64,000 nucleotides of DNA. Source: Vanilla planifolia (taxonomy: Eukaryota > Streptophyta > Magnoliopsida > Asparagales > Orchidaceae). The notes under the pieces were generated by a model that was not told where the DNA came from, made no database searches, and saw only the letters and a program-made list of their open reading frames with translations. Below, in pieces: positions 38,480 through 52,110 of the stretch. Where the stretch lies: the NCBI GenBank assembly GCA_023846275.1, contig CM043871.1:27744569-27808568 (forward strand), given 5' to 3'. Numbering within the stretch: position 1 is the stretch's first letter; each line of letters begins with the position of its first letter. The position numbers and the translations under genes were made by a program.

Positions 38480-41430
38480 CGTATTCCCGGCGGATGCCGA
38501 TGAGATCTTCCCGTCTCACTGCTTCACTTCTCCAATGGACAGTTGGAGGCCGCACCTTCAAAAATATCTTAACAAACAGGATTCTTTTGCTTAGTAATGC
38601 AATTTAAAAATTTTAAATATTTGTTATGATAATATTTTTAAATATTAGTAGATTTTCCATATTATCATTTTTAATTAATATTTAAATATCATTAGAGTTT
38701 GGCGATATCATTTTTAATTAATATTTAAATATAATTTGTAACTATTTTTAATTGATGTCAACAACAGACCAAAAAATTATTCATATAACTTTTAGCCAAA
38801 TAAAAAAAATATTAATATAATTTGACAATATATAAAAAACAAAATTATACCTAGCGTGACATTACTATTGCCTGTTTTAAGAAGAAATCCAATGTTCAAA
38901 TTAGTATACATCCTTTATATTAAAAAAAAGAAAAAGAAAAAAAAGTAACATCTATATAATTAACTTGTCCTTTCATTTAGAGTTCTATGTAACTTTAAGC
39001 AACATATGATGGTTGCACTCTATTGATTTCATGGATAAAATAAGATAGCTTGTTATTTTCTTTAAATTTGAATAATTATATAAATAATAATAATTAATTA
39101 AAGTATTTTAGTCTTATATTAACAAAATGTAATTGAAATAATACAAGATCCACGAGAACATTTTAGACAAAAATATTAAATTTTAAAGTTAATAATTGAC
39201 TTTTATGAATTAATAACATCTAAATAGCACTCAATGAATAATCTTTTGGTTTTTCTTTTATGGTTAATCACGTTTTTTGTTATTTAAATATTATAACAAA
39301 ATTTGTAACTTCTTGTATCACTTAGAACACAAGTTCTAAAAAATTATAAATCAAAATATTATGATTTTATATACAATTTCATTGTAATATATTTTGCATA
39401 TGATTTATTTCAAAATAGTTACAAATTATATTTAAACTATCTTTTATTTGATACAAAATTAAAAAAAATATGCACAATAATGCATGTGATGGTATCAAGT
39501 GTCTCGTTGTTATTTAGATAGATTTTTTGGATCATATATATATATATATATGATTATAGATATCACAAACATTGTTAGTTCAATTAATATAGAGCTCAAG
39601 CTAAGCTAAATCTTATAATTTTCTTAATAATGACATTTTATATTTTTTCACTAGTTTTTATAGAGTTTTAAAGTCATTGTGAACCATTTCAAATAAAATT
39701 TTCATTTTTATTAGGTTATTATAATTTTGTTATATGTTGTTTCCATTTTAGCATTTGTACAATTTTTTTATCGATGCTCTAAGAGAGGATATTTTAGAAT
39801 TTATTTAATATTGTAGTTAAATATTGCATAGTTTATATCTATGTAAAAGTTTTAGGATATTTGATTGCATTTCTTGAATTTTTGTTGATATATATATATA
39901 TATATATAGTAAAATAATAGTTTATGAGGTTTAGGTTATCGATTGATCTATCTCATACACTTTTTATGTTGTGTAGGGAAGTCACATAAAACCATGTTGT
40001 AAATGTCGTGTTTCTTAATAGGTGATAATTTTTATAACTTAAAGTGGTAATAGAAGGCGTCTACTTAACTTGAGAGTAGAAGAGAGTTTTGTTTATGATT
40101 AATAATTTGTCAACTCAAGATCAATAAAGGGTGGCCCAATAGAAACGACACCAAATGATGTTAATTTGAAGATGGCAAATGATGTTAGTTGATAATCAAA
40201 TTTTGTATTAATGGTCGAAGATATTATTTTTTGTGAGATTTAATTAAAATTATACCATTTTTATATGAATAAGATTTAATTTTTCTTATATTTTTTTCAA
40301 AGATGGCAAGATTCTTGATTTTAAATACTTAGATTGATTTAGAATTTTGTGTGAATTTATAAATTAAATTAAATAAAAGACAGTTTTTTGGATGTTATCA
40401 TTTTAAAAACTTGATTTAAAATTGCATAGAATCATATGACCATGAAGCAAAAAAAAATTCTTCCTCTTATCAATTAGGTGTTAATAGACAAATCAATAGT
40501 TTTATAAATTTGTCTCATGCGAGGCTTCAGAAAGTGAGTAAGGATTTTCTTTGGAATTTTATATACTTGAGGGTTCTTGATATAAACAAAATGAACAAAG
40601 AAAGAAAAATAAAAAAACGCATTAAACTTTTAATAAAAAAACTTTAATAATAGAGAAAAAAGTTATTTGCACACAACAATAAATGAGCTAGTTATTTTGT
40701 TTTGGGTGTAGAATGGGCACGAGAGACTTATAGAATAGAAATACTTCCAACAAAAAGATGCACAAAATGTCCAAGTGTTATGGAAAAGTGAAAAGTACAA
40801 GTGTGATTAGTAATGGGTAGTCTATAATTTTTCATGAAATTGTTGAAATACAAACATTATTAAGGATGAGTAATTATGATAAGATTATTCAATAATATTA
40901 TCATATATATTTAATTATAATTAGCTAATAATGATGGAAGTTTAATTAATCGTTGTAGAAATGTACTCCTTATTTCAATTAAATTTAACAATGGATAATT
41001 TTTGCATCTTGAGTAATCCCCAATGTTTTCAGGTCGTTTTGTTTGAGTTTGTGGGTGGTTGCTAGTGTCTAGTATGTGTAACTTATCATACATGGTAAGC
41101 AAGCAACCACATAATATTGATATGAGATATTTAATTAGTTTTAAGTATATTTAATAATATATTTTTATGTTTAGTTTAATAAATATTATTATGTTCATAT
41201 TAGACTAATATTATGATGTCAAACATAGATCAAATTATTTTGAGATTAATTTAAAAAGGAACATAATATAGAGCGAGTCTAGTATTTGCAAGGACATTTT
41301 AACTTGATAATTAAGAAAAATATTATCAACTATTTATTGTTTCAATATTGAAATTAAAAAATAAATAATAATAAGTGGTTAGATCATGATAAAAATCTAC
41401 TAAGTCAAGAAATGTAGTAGTAATATGCAT
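38480..41430. other. AT-rich spacer
   Basis: About 100 bases of less AT-rich 5' flank of the reductase are followed by AT-rich sequence. No gene was recognised. (TA)n runs lie at about 39534-39551 and 39889-39908. Confidence 0.6.
38663..38732. repeat. 27-bp direct repeat pair
   Basis: TATCATTTTTAATTAATATT followed by TAAATAT occurs at 38663-38689 and again at 38706-38732, 43 bases apart, identical by eye. Confidence 0.85.
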
Positions 41431-41440
41431 TACAACGTGT

Positions 41441-41513
41441 GCCCGTCTAGCTCAGTCGGTAGAGCGCAAGGCTCTTAACCTTGTGGTCGTGGGTTCGAGC
41501 CCCACGGTGGGCG
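41441..41513 (+). tRNA. tRNA-Lys (anticodon CTT)
   Basis: Complete 73-base cloverleaf: acceptor GCCCGTC/GGTGGGC plus discriminator G, D arm GCTCAGTCGGTAGAGC, anticodon stem CAAGG/CCTTG around CTCTTAA with anticodon CTT, and T arm with GGTTCGAGCC. No intron. A CAA motif at 41433-41435 matches the usual plant tRNA start context. No run of four or more T is seen directly downstream; the first clear one is near 41605. Confidence 0.96.
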
Positions 41514-42021
41514 TTAAATTATATGAGAAAAATTAGCATGTAATACTATTATTATGTAACATAAACTAACTAACAATAACGGGCAAAACCATCTTACAAA
41601 AATATTTTTTCTTTTAGAATTTAACTTACAAAAGCAATAGGGGTTCCCTTGATCATCAAATTCAATCAAAAATACATTTCCATTTTCCATGTCAGGCTTT
41701 TAATGAGTAATCATTTTTTTATCTCTAAAGAATCAAAATCATTCTTTTAATTAAATTGTATATTAATTTTTTCTCTGTTTTGTTAAACTTGTATATTTAT
41801 TCCTCCTAGTTTTAACAATATTCACGTATTCTCTATGTTTTATACAAATTTGTTACTAGCCCTTCATACAAAAAGATGATTAAAAAAGTATTTGAAATAT
41901 TTATGAAACTTTACAATTAGAAGTGCAAAAGTCGAGACAATTTCCCTTCGGCATTAGAAGAAAGACAGAGTAAACCACTTTCTTGTGATGAACTATAGGA
42001 GGATGACATTAGAGCATTCGT

Positions 42022-43582
42022 CTAGAACTTATCCACAATGATCCCATCTCGAATCCCCTCGTATGCTGTTCTAGTTCGAGCTCTTTTCAACCCAACGGTA
42101 AAATTGACCGTTGGTCCCTCGGTGAAGATGGAAGTAACCTTGAGCCAAATCAGAACCTTGGTCTTAATCCCCTCCACCTGAGAAAGCCTACCTTTCTCCA
42201 GATTTCCCTTCACTTTGCTGAAGAAACGAAGCATCGATTCATCTCTGTAGCTTACCTCGCAAACACTTGGGATGAAGACCATCAACGTTCCGCTCTCTGC
42301 ATCGAACTCGTAGCGCGTCACGTCGCGCGGAAATAAGCCCTTGGGAAGATCATACTCTTGCAGCAGGTCGGGCAATGGCTTCTGGGTTTTGCCTGAAAGG
42401 TTTCATTTTCGTTGCAGAATGACGTCTTTATGAGTTTGCTATACATTAATCTTTGAGGGAGAAGAGAAAAGAAATGGAATTAAGAGATTTGTGAAGTTTA
42501 GTATCGATGAACCTTTTGCTTTGTTTACCAGCCATTTTGCTCCTTCTTCGATGCTGTCTGAAATCGACTGAGCTCGTCGAGGTGAACATTTCATGAGAAG
42601 TGAAACGAATTGAATAAGGAAGGCTCTCTTATAATTGATGAAATAGTTTGTTAGAGTAAACATGCAAATGGTAAGAAGAAAGAAGTGAAAGATGATGACA
42701 AAGATTATTAAGATTTTGCTTGTTTATGATATCTAAAAATCAATTTTTTAAATTTTATTTTTAATGAAAACTTTACTTTTTAACTATTTTTTCAAAGGTA
42801 AACTATATCCTTTTAGCTTCTTGTGATGCTTGAGTTTATATTATGTCATGGTTTATTTTAAATTTTGTTTAATTAAGATTTTTTGAAAATATTACTTTTG
42901 ATAATCTTAAAACATGAAAAAATTATGAAACAATTTTTTTATGTTTTTTGGTTTTCTTTTCTCACTTGAAATACATATCTCAAAAATACATTTAATTTTT
43001 TTAAATAAACATATTTTCAATACAAAAAATTATCATAAAAAAATCATCTCATTCTCCGAAACACAATGTTTTGAAAATAACATAAGTTTGATTAAATCTT
43101 TTTCAAAGAAAATTTACAACAAAAAGAAAAATTCTTATTAGTATAAACTCATTTAAAACGAACATCAAATCAGAAAATGTGCTTAAAAAGTCAACTTTCT
43201 TGCATTTTTACTCAAGCAAAAAACCAAAGTACTTGACTTGAGAAACTAGCACAAATAATTCCTTGTTAAAAGAAACTTACAAAAATTAATACAAGAAAAG
43301 AAGCTATAAAATATAATTTTATCGTGTTTTTAAAACGAAAAATGAAAAACTCAGTAAAAGCACAGAAAAATACATTTTAATAATCTATTTTTTTCTTTAA
43401 TGAGTGTCCAATTGTCAATTAGCAAAAAACAAATATATATTTCAATTAAAAATGTAAAAAATTCGCAGAGTTGGCAATAAAACAGGGTGACTCACGCTGA
43501 GCTCATCGCCCATCGAAGAAAGCTCTTTCCCCGCCTTCTTGCCGAACCAATAAGTCCCCACGCTGCTCATCATCTGATCCAT
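42022..43582 (-). CDS. DUF538 family protein
   Basis: Member of a plant-specific DUF538 (PF04398) family whose members are often stress-responsive; the biochemical role is unsettled. Minus-strand exons: 43582-43496, 42567-42513 and 42392-42022, joined in frame (the 55-base middle exon included) to 170 residues, the normal length. Landmarks are MDQMMSSVGTYWFGKKAGKE at the start, LLQEYDLPKGLFP (about 55-67), YEFDAESGTLMV, the CEVSYRD core, VEGIKTKVLIWLKVTSI and AYEGIRDGIIVDKF at the end. The ATG at 43582 is preferred over an in-frame upstream one at 43720, because family proteins begin a few residues before GTYWF. A first intron of about 930 bases separates exons 1 and 2. No signal peptide is seen. 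Confidence 0.92.
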
Positions 43583-43599
43583 CTCTCTCCTTCGTTCTT

Positions 43600-45960
43600 C
43601 CTTCTCGTCCCCTAAAAGAACAAACGCAAGGATTCGAATGGAGAGGGAGATTTTGCCTGTGGCACGGATTGATTTGGGATCTGCCGTTTCAACGCAAACA
43701 GGGAACATGTGTGTTGGCAATTGATTTATGGTGAGCCGTATTGGGCGGCGTGGGTTTGATGTCTATTTTAAAAGTGTCTAAAATAGTTCATTTGGACATC
43801 TCTCTTTAACCCATTTGCCACCTCGATGAAGTTCGATCTTCTCAATAACAAAAATCATCATTAAATAAAACTTTAGCAAGAAGTAGTCATCTTCATCTTT
43901 TTTCTCGTGTTCTGCATTTTTGGATTAAAAAAAAAATTTCAATTCTTCTTTTTCTCTGTATACAATGAATTTGATTTCCTACGGTCAAATATTATATTGA
44001 CAACAACAAAATTCACATACTAGAAAAAAAAAAAAGAAGATAAAATTTCAAAAAAACATTTTTAGAATAAAATATGAATTTCTGAAGAAAAATCATAAAC
44101 AAATGAAAATTCTTTGCAAACTCATTTAAAATAGTCATTAAAGTTGAAAATATGTTAAAAATAAATCAAATTTTATTTCTATATTTTTACTTCAGCCAAA
44201 ATACATCTTAAAAAAAGAAATTAGAACAAATATTATCTTTTTAAATAACATTATTATTAATCGCAGCAAAAATGTCAAAGGAATCAAATCAAATCAAACC
44301 AAACCAAATCAAGACATTAGGATTTGAAATTGGACTCCAAACCAAACCAAGCAACTTAGAAGTAAATGGCTGGATTCATCAAAATGACCTAATGATGGTT
44401 GCAATATCATGACAAACATAATTGTTTTCACACAATATAAGATTAGCTCTAAAAAATCACATAAAATCCATTGTTAAATTGCCTATTTCAAATTCCATGC
44501 CTAAAAGAATAATCCATGGCACATGATAAAGCATTTTTTATACCTGATTGAAGCACCTACTGTCACTGGTACTATTGAAGCTTCACTTGTTTACTCTCTA
44601 AAAACAAAACTCAACCTTGCATCCAAATTGAAAATATAATATCAAGCTTTTGGTTGAAAAATAGTTTTATGTAAGAGTAATATAATTAATAATATGTAAT
44701 GGCAATAGAATATTTATGTAATTAGAATAATCTAATTTATTACATCTACATATAATTTAAATTTTAAACTAAAAAAATACTCCTAGAACTAAACTAAATC
44801 TCTTGATGGTTGTAAGCTAATTGAAACAGACTTGATCATTTATATTAGAAAAATAAGACATGAAAATAATATAGATTGAGCAAAAGTGATATCCTCACAT
44901 TCAGCCAAACTTCAACATCTAAAGAATACTTTTTATTTCATAATTTTCACTTTCGTGTAATATAAAACAAAATTATTCTAACAATATCCAAATCTTATTG
45001 TACTCATCATTACATCTTCCAGCTCAACATTTTGTTGCAAATAATGTATGATCATTTGTTAGTAATAATATATATATTAACACATATACAAGATCAATTT
45101 CATAACAATATTTTTAACATACAAAGTAATAGATAGATCCAACTTTATTATCTATATGTATCAGTTATATATTGAATCTAATATAAATCATATATTCTTA
45201 ACAATAGCTGGGTAACAAAAAACAATATCAATACTTGATGATTCTATGAGATAAGATACCAGGCAAGTTGACCATATAAGCACTCAAAATGGAACCAATA
45301 AAAATTGTCTTTTTATTAAAAGAATTTTCAAGTAATGAATTTGATTGCAAGAGCTTAGACCTACATTTGTGAAAGCGAGAAAATGAATAAAAGACACAAG
45401 TGTATTTAAATGTGATATCCTTATAACATCCAGCTAATAATGCTAACTTGTATAATTTAAAACAGCCTTAAAACCAGCCCCCAAGGCTGTTGATTTTTTT
45501 TATTGGCCTGGCTTACATATGACAAGGCCTTATAGCTGGCTGTAAAGATCAAAGCGGCTGAGGACGACTTCATCAAACTTGAAATGGCTCACCAAAAAGC
45601 ATTCGCAAAGCCACTTGTATTCCATACAATTGTGTAACCACAAATGTAAACCCATGAACTTGGTTGCCAAATGTTGGCACGAATCTTATGGGTGCTGAAC
45701 ATTTATTTTACAACATATTCCTGTAACATTGGCTCGAAACACGTCCCCTAAGTCTGAACCCAAACAGCCTAACACACAAGATTTCTACGTTTTATTTATT
45801 TATTTATGTTTTTTGACATCTCTATCTTGCAGGCTAAATTCCTACCACGTGTTGGTAAAAAATGGGAACATGGTTTTAAATTGTATTAAAACTAAGTCAA
45901 GATAAGAAAAATGTTACTACTGCTGATGCAAGCTGTGGAGAGTTGTGGTTAATGTCTTCC
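43600..45960. other. AT-rich spacer upstream of MIR390 copy 1
   Basis: 43585-43860 is the DUF538 5' flank. Beyond it no coding exon was recognised. 45470-45900 is somewhat less AT-rich and is the presumptive MIR390 promoter. Confidence 0.5.
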
Positions 45961-45963
45961 TCC

Positions 45964-45971
45964 TATAAATA
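45964..45971 (+). promoter_or_regulatory. TATA box candidate for MIR390 copy 1
   Basis: TATAAATA in the context CCTCCTATAAATAGAT, 140 bases upstream of the miR390 sequence. This spacing fits a Pol II start near 45995 and a short 5' part of the primary transcript. Confidence 0.55.
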
Positions 45972-46093
45972 GATAATAAATCTGGTTTGAATTTATGAAT
46001 TGATAAATCAATGTGATACGAGGTAACTCTTGTATCCCCCACAATTCATACCTATTGAAGAAAATTTTCATCGTTGTCTTATAAAAGCAGGGA

Positions 46094-46212
46094 GAAATCT
46101 ATAAAGCTCAGGAGGGATAGCGCCATGGTTCACTACAGGGCTTCGTTTGCTTTTTTGAGGCAGCTTTTTCTTCTTCTTCTGTGACGCTATCTATCCTGAG
46201 CATTACAGATTC
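46094..46212 (+). ncRNA. MIR390: MIR390 precursor, copy 1
   Basis: The 5' arm at 46104-46124 carries the canonical miR390 sequence (AAGCTCAGGAGGGATAGC then GCC), 5' A included. The 3' arm at 46185-46205 (CGCTATCTATCCTGAGC then ATTA) is the star strand. Arms pair as a miR390 duplex with mismatches at positions 2, 11 and 20 and a G:U at 12; pairing extends outward (GAAATCT with AGATTC). The loop is 46125-46184. miR390 is loaded by AGO7 and directs tasiRNA production from TAS3 transcripts, which restrain ARF3/ARF4-type auxin response factors. A TATA box lies 140 bases upstream of the mature sequence. Confidence 0.96.
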
Positions 46213-46219
46213 TTCTAGC

Positions 46220-47565
46220 TCTTTGTTTCTCTCTCCCTGTGATTCTAGGTATAAAAACTATAAGCTCTTTGTATTTGTTTACCTTGTTTTATCATATATA
46301 AGAGTGAGAAGTGAAAAATTATCTAAGTCAGTTTAAAAAGACTAATTGAAATTGTTCTCCTTATCACATGTCCATATCATTCATCATTGTTTTGCTACTA
46401 ATTGGTAACCATTGTGGCCTGCCCATTGGCCATCGAAAGGGGCAATAGGCATGCAACAATTGGATAATTGTCAATTATAATTCTATTTCATATTTTTCCC
46501 ATAATTTAAACCAACATATTGAAGAATGAGTTATCTAGTTTTAATGTCAAAAAATAAAAACCTTATCTTTCTGCCACTAGCTGGTTAAAAAAGCATTTTT
46601 TATAGTTTTGTTTCCTTTAATTCTTTTTAAAATGCAACGATTATACTAAACATTTATTACTATACCATCAAAAAAAAAGGAAGAAAATGTTTTAGTAGTG
46701 TCATGGTTCATTTTAAAAAAAATTAAATTTTATTTTAAAAAATTGTTTTGATCATTGGTGAGAATGTCAAGGTTCCTTACTTTTCTATTGCATCTAATAT
46801 GCTCCTGGTTTTTTAGACACAATTTTTTTGTACTAAATATATCTTAAAAAACAAAAAATGTATATTATAAAAAATAATTAACATCATAGCCTTGTGTAAA
46901 AAAATATATGAAAATAATTATGTAAAAGACGTCTGTTGTTAAGAATATTGGCAAATGTCACTAAATATTAACTTGATTATATTTTTTTATTATTTAATAT
47001 AATATTATCTAAATATTTTTTATTCTAACTTTTGATACTAAGATGTAGGATGTCCCAATGTCAAGAATTATTGCATTCTCCGATAATCCTCCAATCAACA
47101 TTATAACTAGCCTTCGGGCTCTTCCTCAACCAATTCCCTTTGTTCTTGATCATGTCCTCCAAGACAACTCTTGAGGTCACTTATTGACTAGATCTTAGAT
47201 CAATTGATGTCACATCAAATTTATCTAGTTCAAAAAACTAAAATAATTGGACAATTGTAATCATTTTTCTTACCATCTCTCTTAATCAACAAATCTCTCT
47301 TTCCTATCACCCCTAATTTTCTTGTGCCTAATATGGTCCTACAGTTTATCGATTTTACTATCAACATATGCCAATTTATAAAAAATCATTAACTAACAAC
47401 ATTCAACCCTCATTTGTATCAATGACTGTCAACATTGATGAGTACCAAAGTTTTTCATCTCCATCGACATTGTGGGTAATGTCGATTATGTTTGGTGGCA
47501 ACTTTTTTTTATTGAAACTGAACTTTTAAATATATATATATATATATTGTTTGATAAATTTTTTA
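46220..47565. other. AT-rich spacer downstream of MIR390 copy 1
   Basis: The first few hundred bases may belong to the primary miRNA transcript; a GGTATA donor-like site follows the hairpin near 46249. No other gene is seen. (TA)n lies at about 47530-47548. Confidence 0.5.
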
Positions 47566-48250
47566 TTCTTTTAAGATGGAAAAACGAGGAAATGTCTTTG
47601 AAGATTTCTGTAAGATCCCGTACTCGTCGAGCTCGACTTCTCCCAAGCTCATGAAATCGACCTCATTGAACGTCGAAATTCATCTTCCCCAACCTGTCCT
47701 CCATCACCAAGCTCCCCAACGCTTTGACTATTCTCTCTTTTCTCCCGAGGGCTCCAGACTTCAGGGGCTCTTTTCTCCTCCCAGGAGCCCTTGCTCCTCA
47801 TCAGCAACTAGTGCGTGTCATTCAAGCACGCGGGCCGCTTGTCCTACATCGGTTCTATTCCGAACCGGGTTAAATTATTTTAGCGCTGAACCAGACAGCA
47901 TCTCTAATAAGTGCTGAACTGACCGGGTCAGGATGTACTGAATCGGGACAACCCCATGCCGACTAGCATTCCGACCAACTTTGACTGACCTACTAAGGTC
48001 TGACCGAGCTGCAACCGCACCTGGTTTAGCAGCCTTCGCACTCGACCGCATCATATCCACACCGCTGCATCACTTGCTTGCGCCGCCTTAAAACCGGCTT
48101 GTCTCCTTTGCGTCTAATATCGCCGGACATCAACATCCTAAAGTTAAGCCTCCCGATCAAAATTTTGTCATATTGCGCTAATCTGTGTCAATATAAGCTC
48201 AAATTTTTCATCCGAACTTATTCGAAAACCTTGACTGATCACGTTCTTTA
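47566..48250. other. Isolated GC-rich island with a possible 113-codon ORF
   Basis: About 680 bases of clearly higher GC content than either side. A + frame at 47576-47917 starts MEKRGNVFEDFCKIPYSSSS and is Ser/Pro-rich, ending ISNKC. After it come GACCGGGTCAG- and CTGACC-type motifs but no long frame. No protein family was recognised. It could be a lineage-specific gene, a single exon, or an LTR/transposon piece with different base composition. Confidence 0.3.
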
Positions 48251-48259
48251 TCTTTACCA

Positions 48260-51200
48260 TAAATGAGTTTTTATTTAAATTCTTCAAATTACTTTTTTTT
48301 TGTATTAAAATCTTTTTAGAAAACATTAACAAAAAATCACTTTTTTGCTAAAATTATATAATTTTTTATGATTCAAATCAGCCATTTATTTTAGCTTTAA
48401 ATTTATTGAATCATCTAATTTTATTTTGACATTCCACTTAATTAACTTTAATTTATAAAGATGTGTTCATAACCACACACAATTTCCAAAACATTAAAAA
48501 AATTGGCTTTTCAAATCAATAGATAAATAGTTAATAAATAAACTCGACGAAGTTTTCAGGTTAGCCAAATCATAACAATTCATATATCAAATCTAAACTA
48601 ACCCTCATCTGATTTGCCTTTTGATCTGGCAAAAATATTAATTGGGTCGATTACAGGTGACTTGATTTAAGCCAGGTTTATTTATAGACTTACATGTTGA
48701 ACAAAAAGTTCTATGTAAAAAATCCTAATTTTGAAAGAAAAAAATCATGATTACCCATAGAAGATCTAAACCATAACTTAAAAGAGTTATTCGACAATAC
48801 AAAATTCTTTTAATGATCTATCAATTTTTACTTGGTTAATACTAACACTTCGAATGTCTTCAAGAGGAAAAAAAAAACACTTCAAATGTATACACTCATG
48901 AATCTTGCTAATAATACAACTTGTAAGAGTCATAAGACTATATGAATTCTCTTATGTATTCATCAATATCCTTTTTGGCTAATATTAACACATTAAATAT
49001 CTCTAGAGAGGGAGTCCCTTTTATAGTCATTTTTGATGTCATCAATATCATTCTTGGCTAACCCTTAACGCAAACTAGTTCAAGATTGATGCCTGGCACC
49101 ATATCCATGTACCACACGCATTTTTGGGCATCATGCCAATCCATGCCTTATTGCCCTGACATGGAGCAAACTCAAAAGATTTTGAGTCCAATTGGATTAC
49201 AAAATTAGATGAATGTCTTATAAACTAGTTCAACTAATAGGAATAGGTTTAATGGAAATGAGGAAAATAAATACAACAATTTAGCATGGCTAGATAGCTC
49301 TTTATTCTTCATACACTCCTAAAGCTTCTCAAGTCGTTATTCACTAATTAGAATTCTTTCTTGTCATGTTCCATTCAACATTATCTAATATCATATATAA
49401 AATATATTCACAATATAAATTTACTAAGTAAATCAAAATAAGCAGTATAAACTAAAGACAAAAGTCAACCAAAATGAATGAAGGTAACAAAAATATCATA
49501 TCAATTATAAGACATTCAATTTGAATCAATTAACAGAAATAGCATCACACAATATATATATAGTTTCTACATGATATGAAAAACTAAAATCAAATACTAA
49601 CGCAATATTCTAAGAAATAAATATAATTATCCTCTCATATAAATATCTATCACTAGCACACACACAAAAATAGAAGCTCTTACCCCAATGCCCTCACTCT
49701 AGATTAAAGGTCCTAGCTCTATGAGTGTCAACATCTTAGTTGTAATATAAATTGAGGAATGAACATGATATACTTAACAAACAAACTACTAACTACATAC
49801 AATAAATCAGTATAAACAAAAAGTAATATAATAAGAAATAAGATGGAAATATACTTTTAACCGTGCAGATATATACACAGTATATAAAACTAATATCATA
49901 TAATACTCATAATATGTCATATATTTTTTTATATTTAATTTCATTTATTATTTATTTATTTTTTTCTTCCAAATATTCATACATTATCTAGGCATAAACG
50001 TTATTTATGACTTTATCCCAATTCTTAAGAGATCTTATATCATATCTTATTATTACAAGTCTTGGTGCTTACAATATCAAAAAATGAAGTATCTCATCAT
50101 CACTAGTTTTATCATCTTAATAATATCTCATGTTGACAAAAAACAAGACATTTTGACATGCCAAAACCCCATCTTTGGGTGCTTATAACTTCAAGAAGTG
50201 AAGCATCTTTTTATCATTAATCTTATGCTCTTAATGCCAACATCGTGTGTTAATAAAAAAAGTAAGATGCGTTGACATAACATAACCTTATCTATAGGTG
50301 CTTACGATACTAAGAAGTGAAATATCTCATTATCATTAGTCGAGGCCATTGGCATACCTTCGACTCACCTTTAGGTACCATGATACTAATGGTGATGTAT
50401 ATCACATTTATCACATTTATCGAGTCATTGTCAAATAGGGTCATAGAATAATAATCTCTTTTTAAGGCTATACCAACCTCTTTTCTTTCTTTCTTTCTTT
50501 TTGTTTTATTTTCCTGTCATATCATATATTCTGATTAATAGCCTTTTATGTTTGTATATATAAGTCATATATCTATATACATATACACACATCAATAATC
50601 ATAATATGCTATAATGTAATAAGAACATATGTAGAAAATGCAATGCCATACAAATGCTTATAATCATTATACATTCTAAAATAATATACAAAGATATTAG
50701 ACAATCTGTTTATATTATATTATTTAATTTGTTTACTTGATAACTCTGAAAAATCTCTTATAAAAGCTTCCAATTTTTAACCTAGATTATATTGAGAAAT
50801 TCTAGAAATAAACCAAAAAGATTATAATAAGATATGATTCAACTTGCTAACGTCATTTTTTAAAAAATATATTATTTATATATTAAAATATTAAAATAAT
50901 AATAAAATATTAGGGTATGTCATAAGATTAAACTTGCCTAAAAATATTATCTAAACATATCAATAAAAAAAACTTTTCAAGACAAACTCAACAACATTGA
51001 GTTTATAATTTTCTGAAACATTTATTATGATTTTTAAAAATTTAGATATAACCATAATTTTCAAAATGTTGCTCAAGATAGATTTACATATTTGAAAATT
51101 TTAATTTAGGTCAAAATTTATTAACAGATGGTAGATTTGTAACTTAAAATTTTTTTGCTAGATTTATAAATTTTCAATTTTCAATGCAGAGCAGATTGAA

Positions 51201-51850
51201 CTAACAGAAGATATATATATATAGCATATTGAAAACTCCTCACGCAAATAGATGATAGAAATTTCGACTACGACAATGAGAAACAACTTAAAATAGCATG
51301 AGGTAATTGATTAATAATCCCTTATCTAACCCTAAGCATGGCTTCATTACATCTTATAAATAGATCCGAGTCTAGCGAGGAGCCATGAATGAGTGAAAAT
51401 CAAGTTACCCTAATAAGCCATCGTTTGGCCAATAGTTGAGTACAAAGAACAAAGCAAGATATTGTCATCTCCATCAAGTTTATTATGAACTTGATGAATT
51501 CTCATTGTTGTGCTTGAATCGAGAGGGAAGCATTCCAACTTATGGTTTTGGCATCTCTAGCAAGGTATCGATTAGTATTATTTTGCTTTAAATATTGCTT
51601 GGTTTGGGCTCTGGTGAGTAGAGAAGTGAGCATAGGATTGGGAAGAGCCAGTTTCGTTGACAAAATAAGTTGAGGAACATCGATTTGCTATGATTGATGA
51701 GTGTCAAGAGAATAACAAAGAGATAGGAGATTGTGACCATTGATAGATATTGTAAGAGTACGATGGTCTACATAGTACAGAGTGTTCAACTAAAACCCAT
51801 TAGGATAAAGAGTTGTAAGGATAAGATGCTAAGTTGAATGATATCTTCAA
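48260..51850. other. AT-rich spacer
   Basis: No gene was recognised. A slightly GC-richer patch at 49070-49180 (GCCTGGCACCATATCCATG) has no open frame of note. (TTTC)n lies near 50484-50502. Confidence 0.55.
50064..50345 (+). repeat. Diverged tandem repeat, 114-119 bp unit, ~2.4 copies
   Basis: Units start GGTGCTTA at 50064, 50178 and 50297. Each is followed by a (C/A)AAGAAGTGAA(G/A)(T/C)ATCT-like block, TCAT(C/T)A(C/T)TAGT/TTATCATTAAT, and in the first two units a GTTGACA/GTTAATA..AAGAC/AAGATG block. Confidence 0.7.
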
Positions 51851-51851
51851 G

Positions 51852-52110
51852 GTCATATTAGAATGATTCATTATTGCATTAGTATGCAACAACAGTAGAA
51901 AAATCAAGTTCATCATATAAGAGTGATATGAGTATTGTACTTATATATTGAAAATATTTATTGGGTTCATCGTACAATGACGATATGTGACTTGTACTTG
52001 ACGATGCAAACAATGTTATTAGTTCATCATATAAGAGTGATGAGTATCATAGTAGTACACAGATTATGGACTCTTCATATGTGCATACTAATATGATAAT
52101 TACTAATCAT
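51852..52110 (+). repeat. Tandem repeat, exact 57-bp spacing, 4-5 units
   Basis: Unit starts at 51852, 51909, 51966 and 52023 are spaced 57 bases each, with a weak fifth at 52080. Best-conserved core is TTCATC(A/G)TA(T/C)AA..GATATG followed by TTGTACTT. Units are roughly two-thirds alike by eye. Related sequence continues to about 52600 and recurs at 25112-25650. Confidence 0.7.

Noticed and set aside
37937..38607. Plus-strand frames of 91-141 codons over the reductase 5' exons
   Set aside because: Antisense shadows; the minus strand gives the Rossmann motif and in-frame splice joins.
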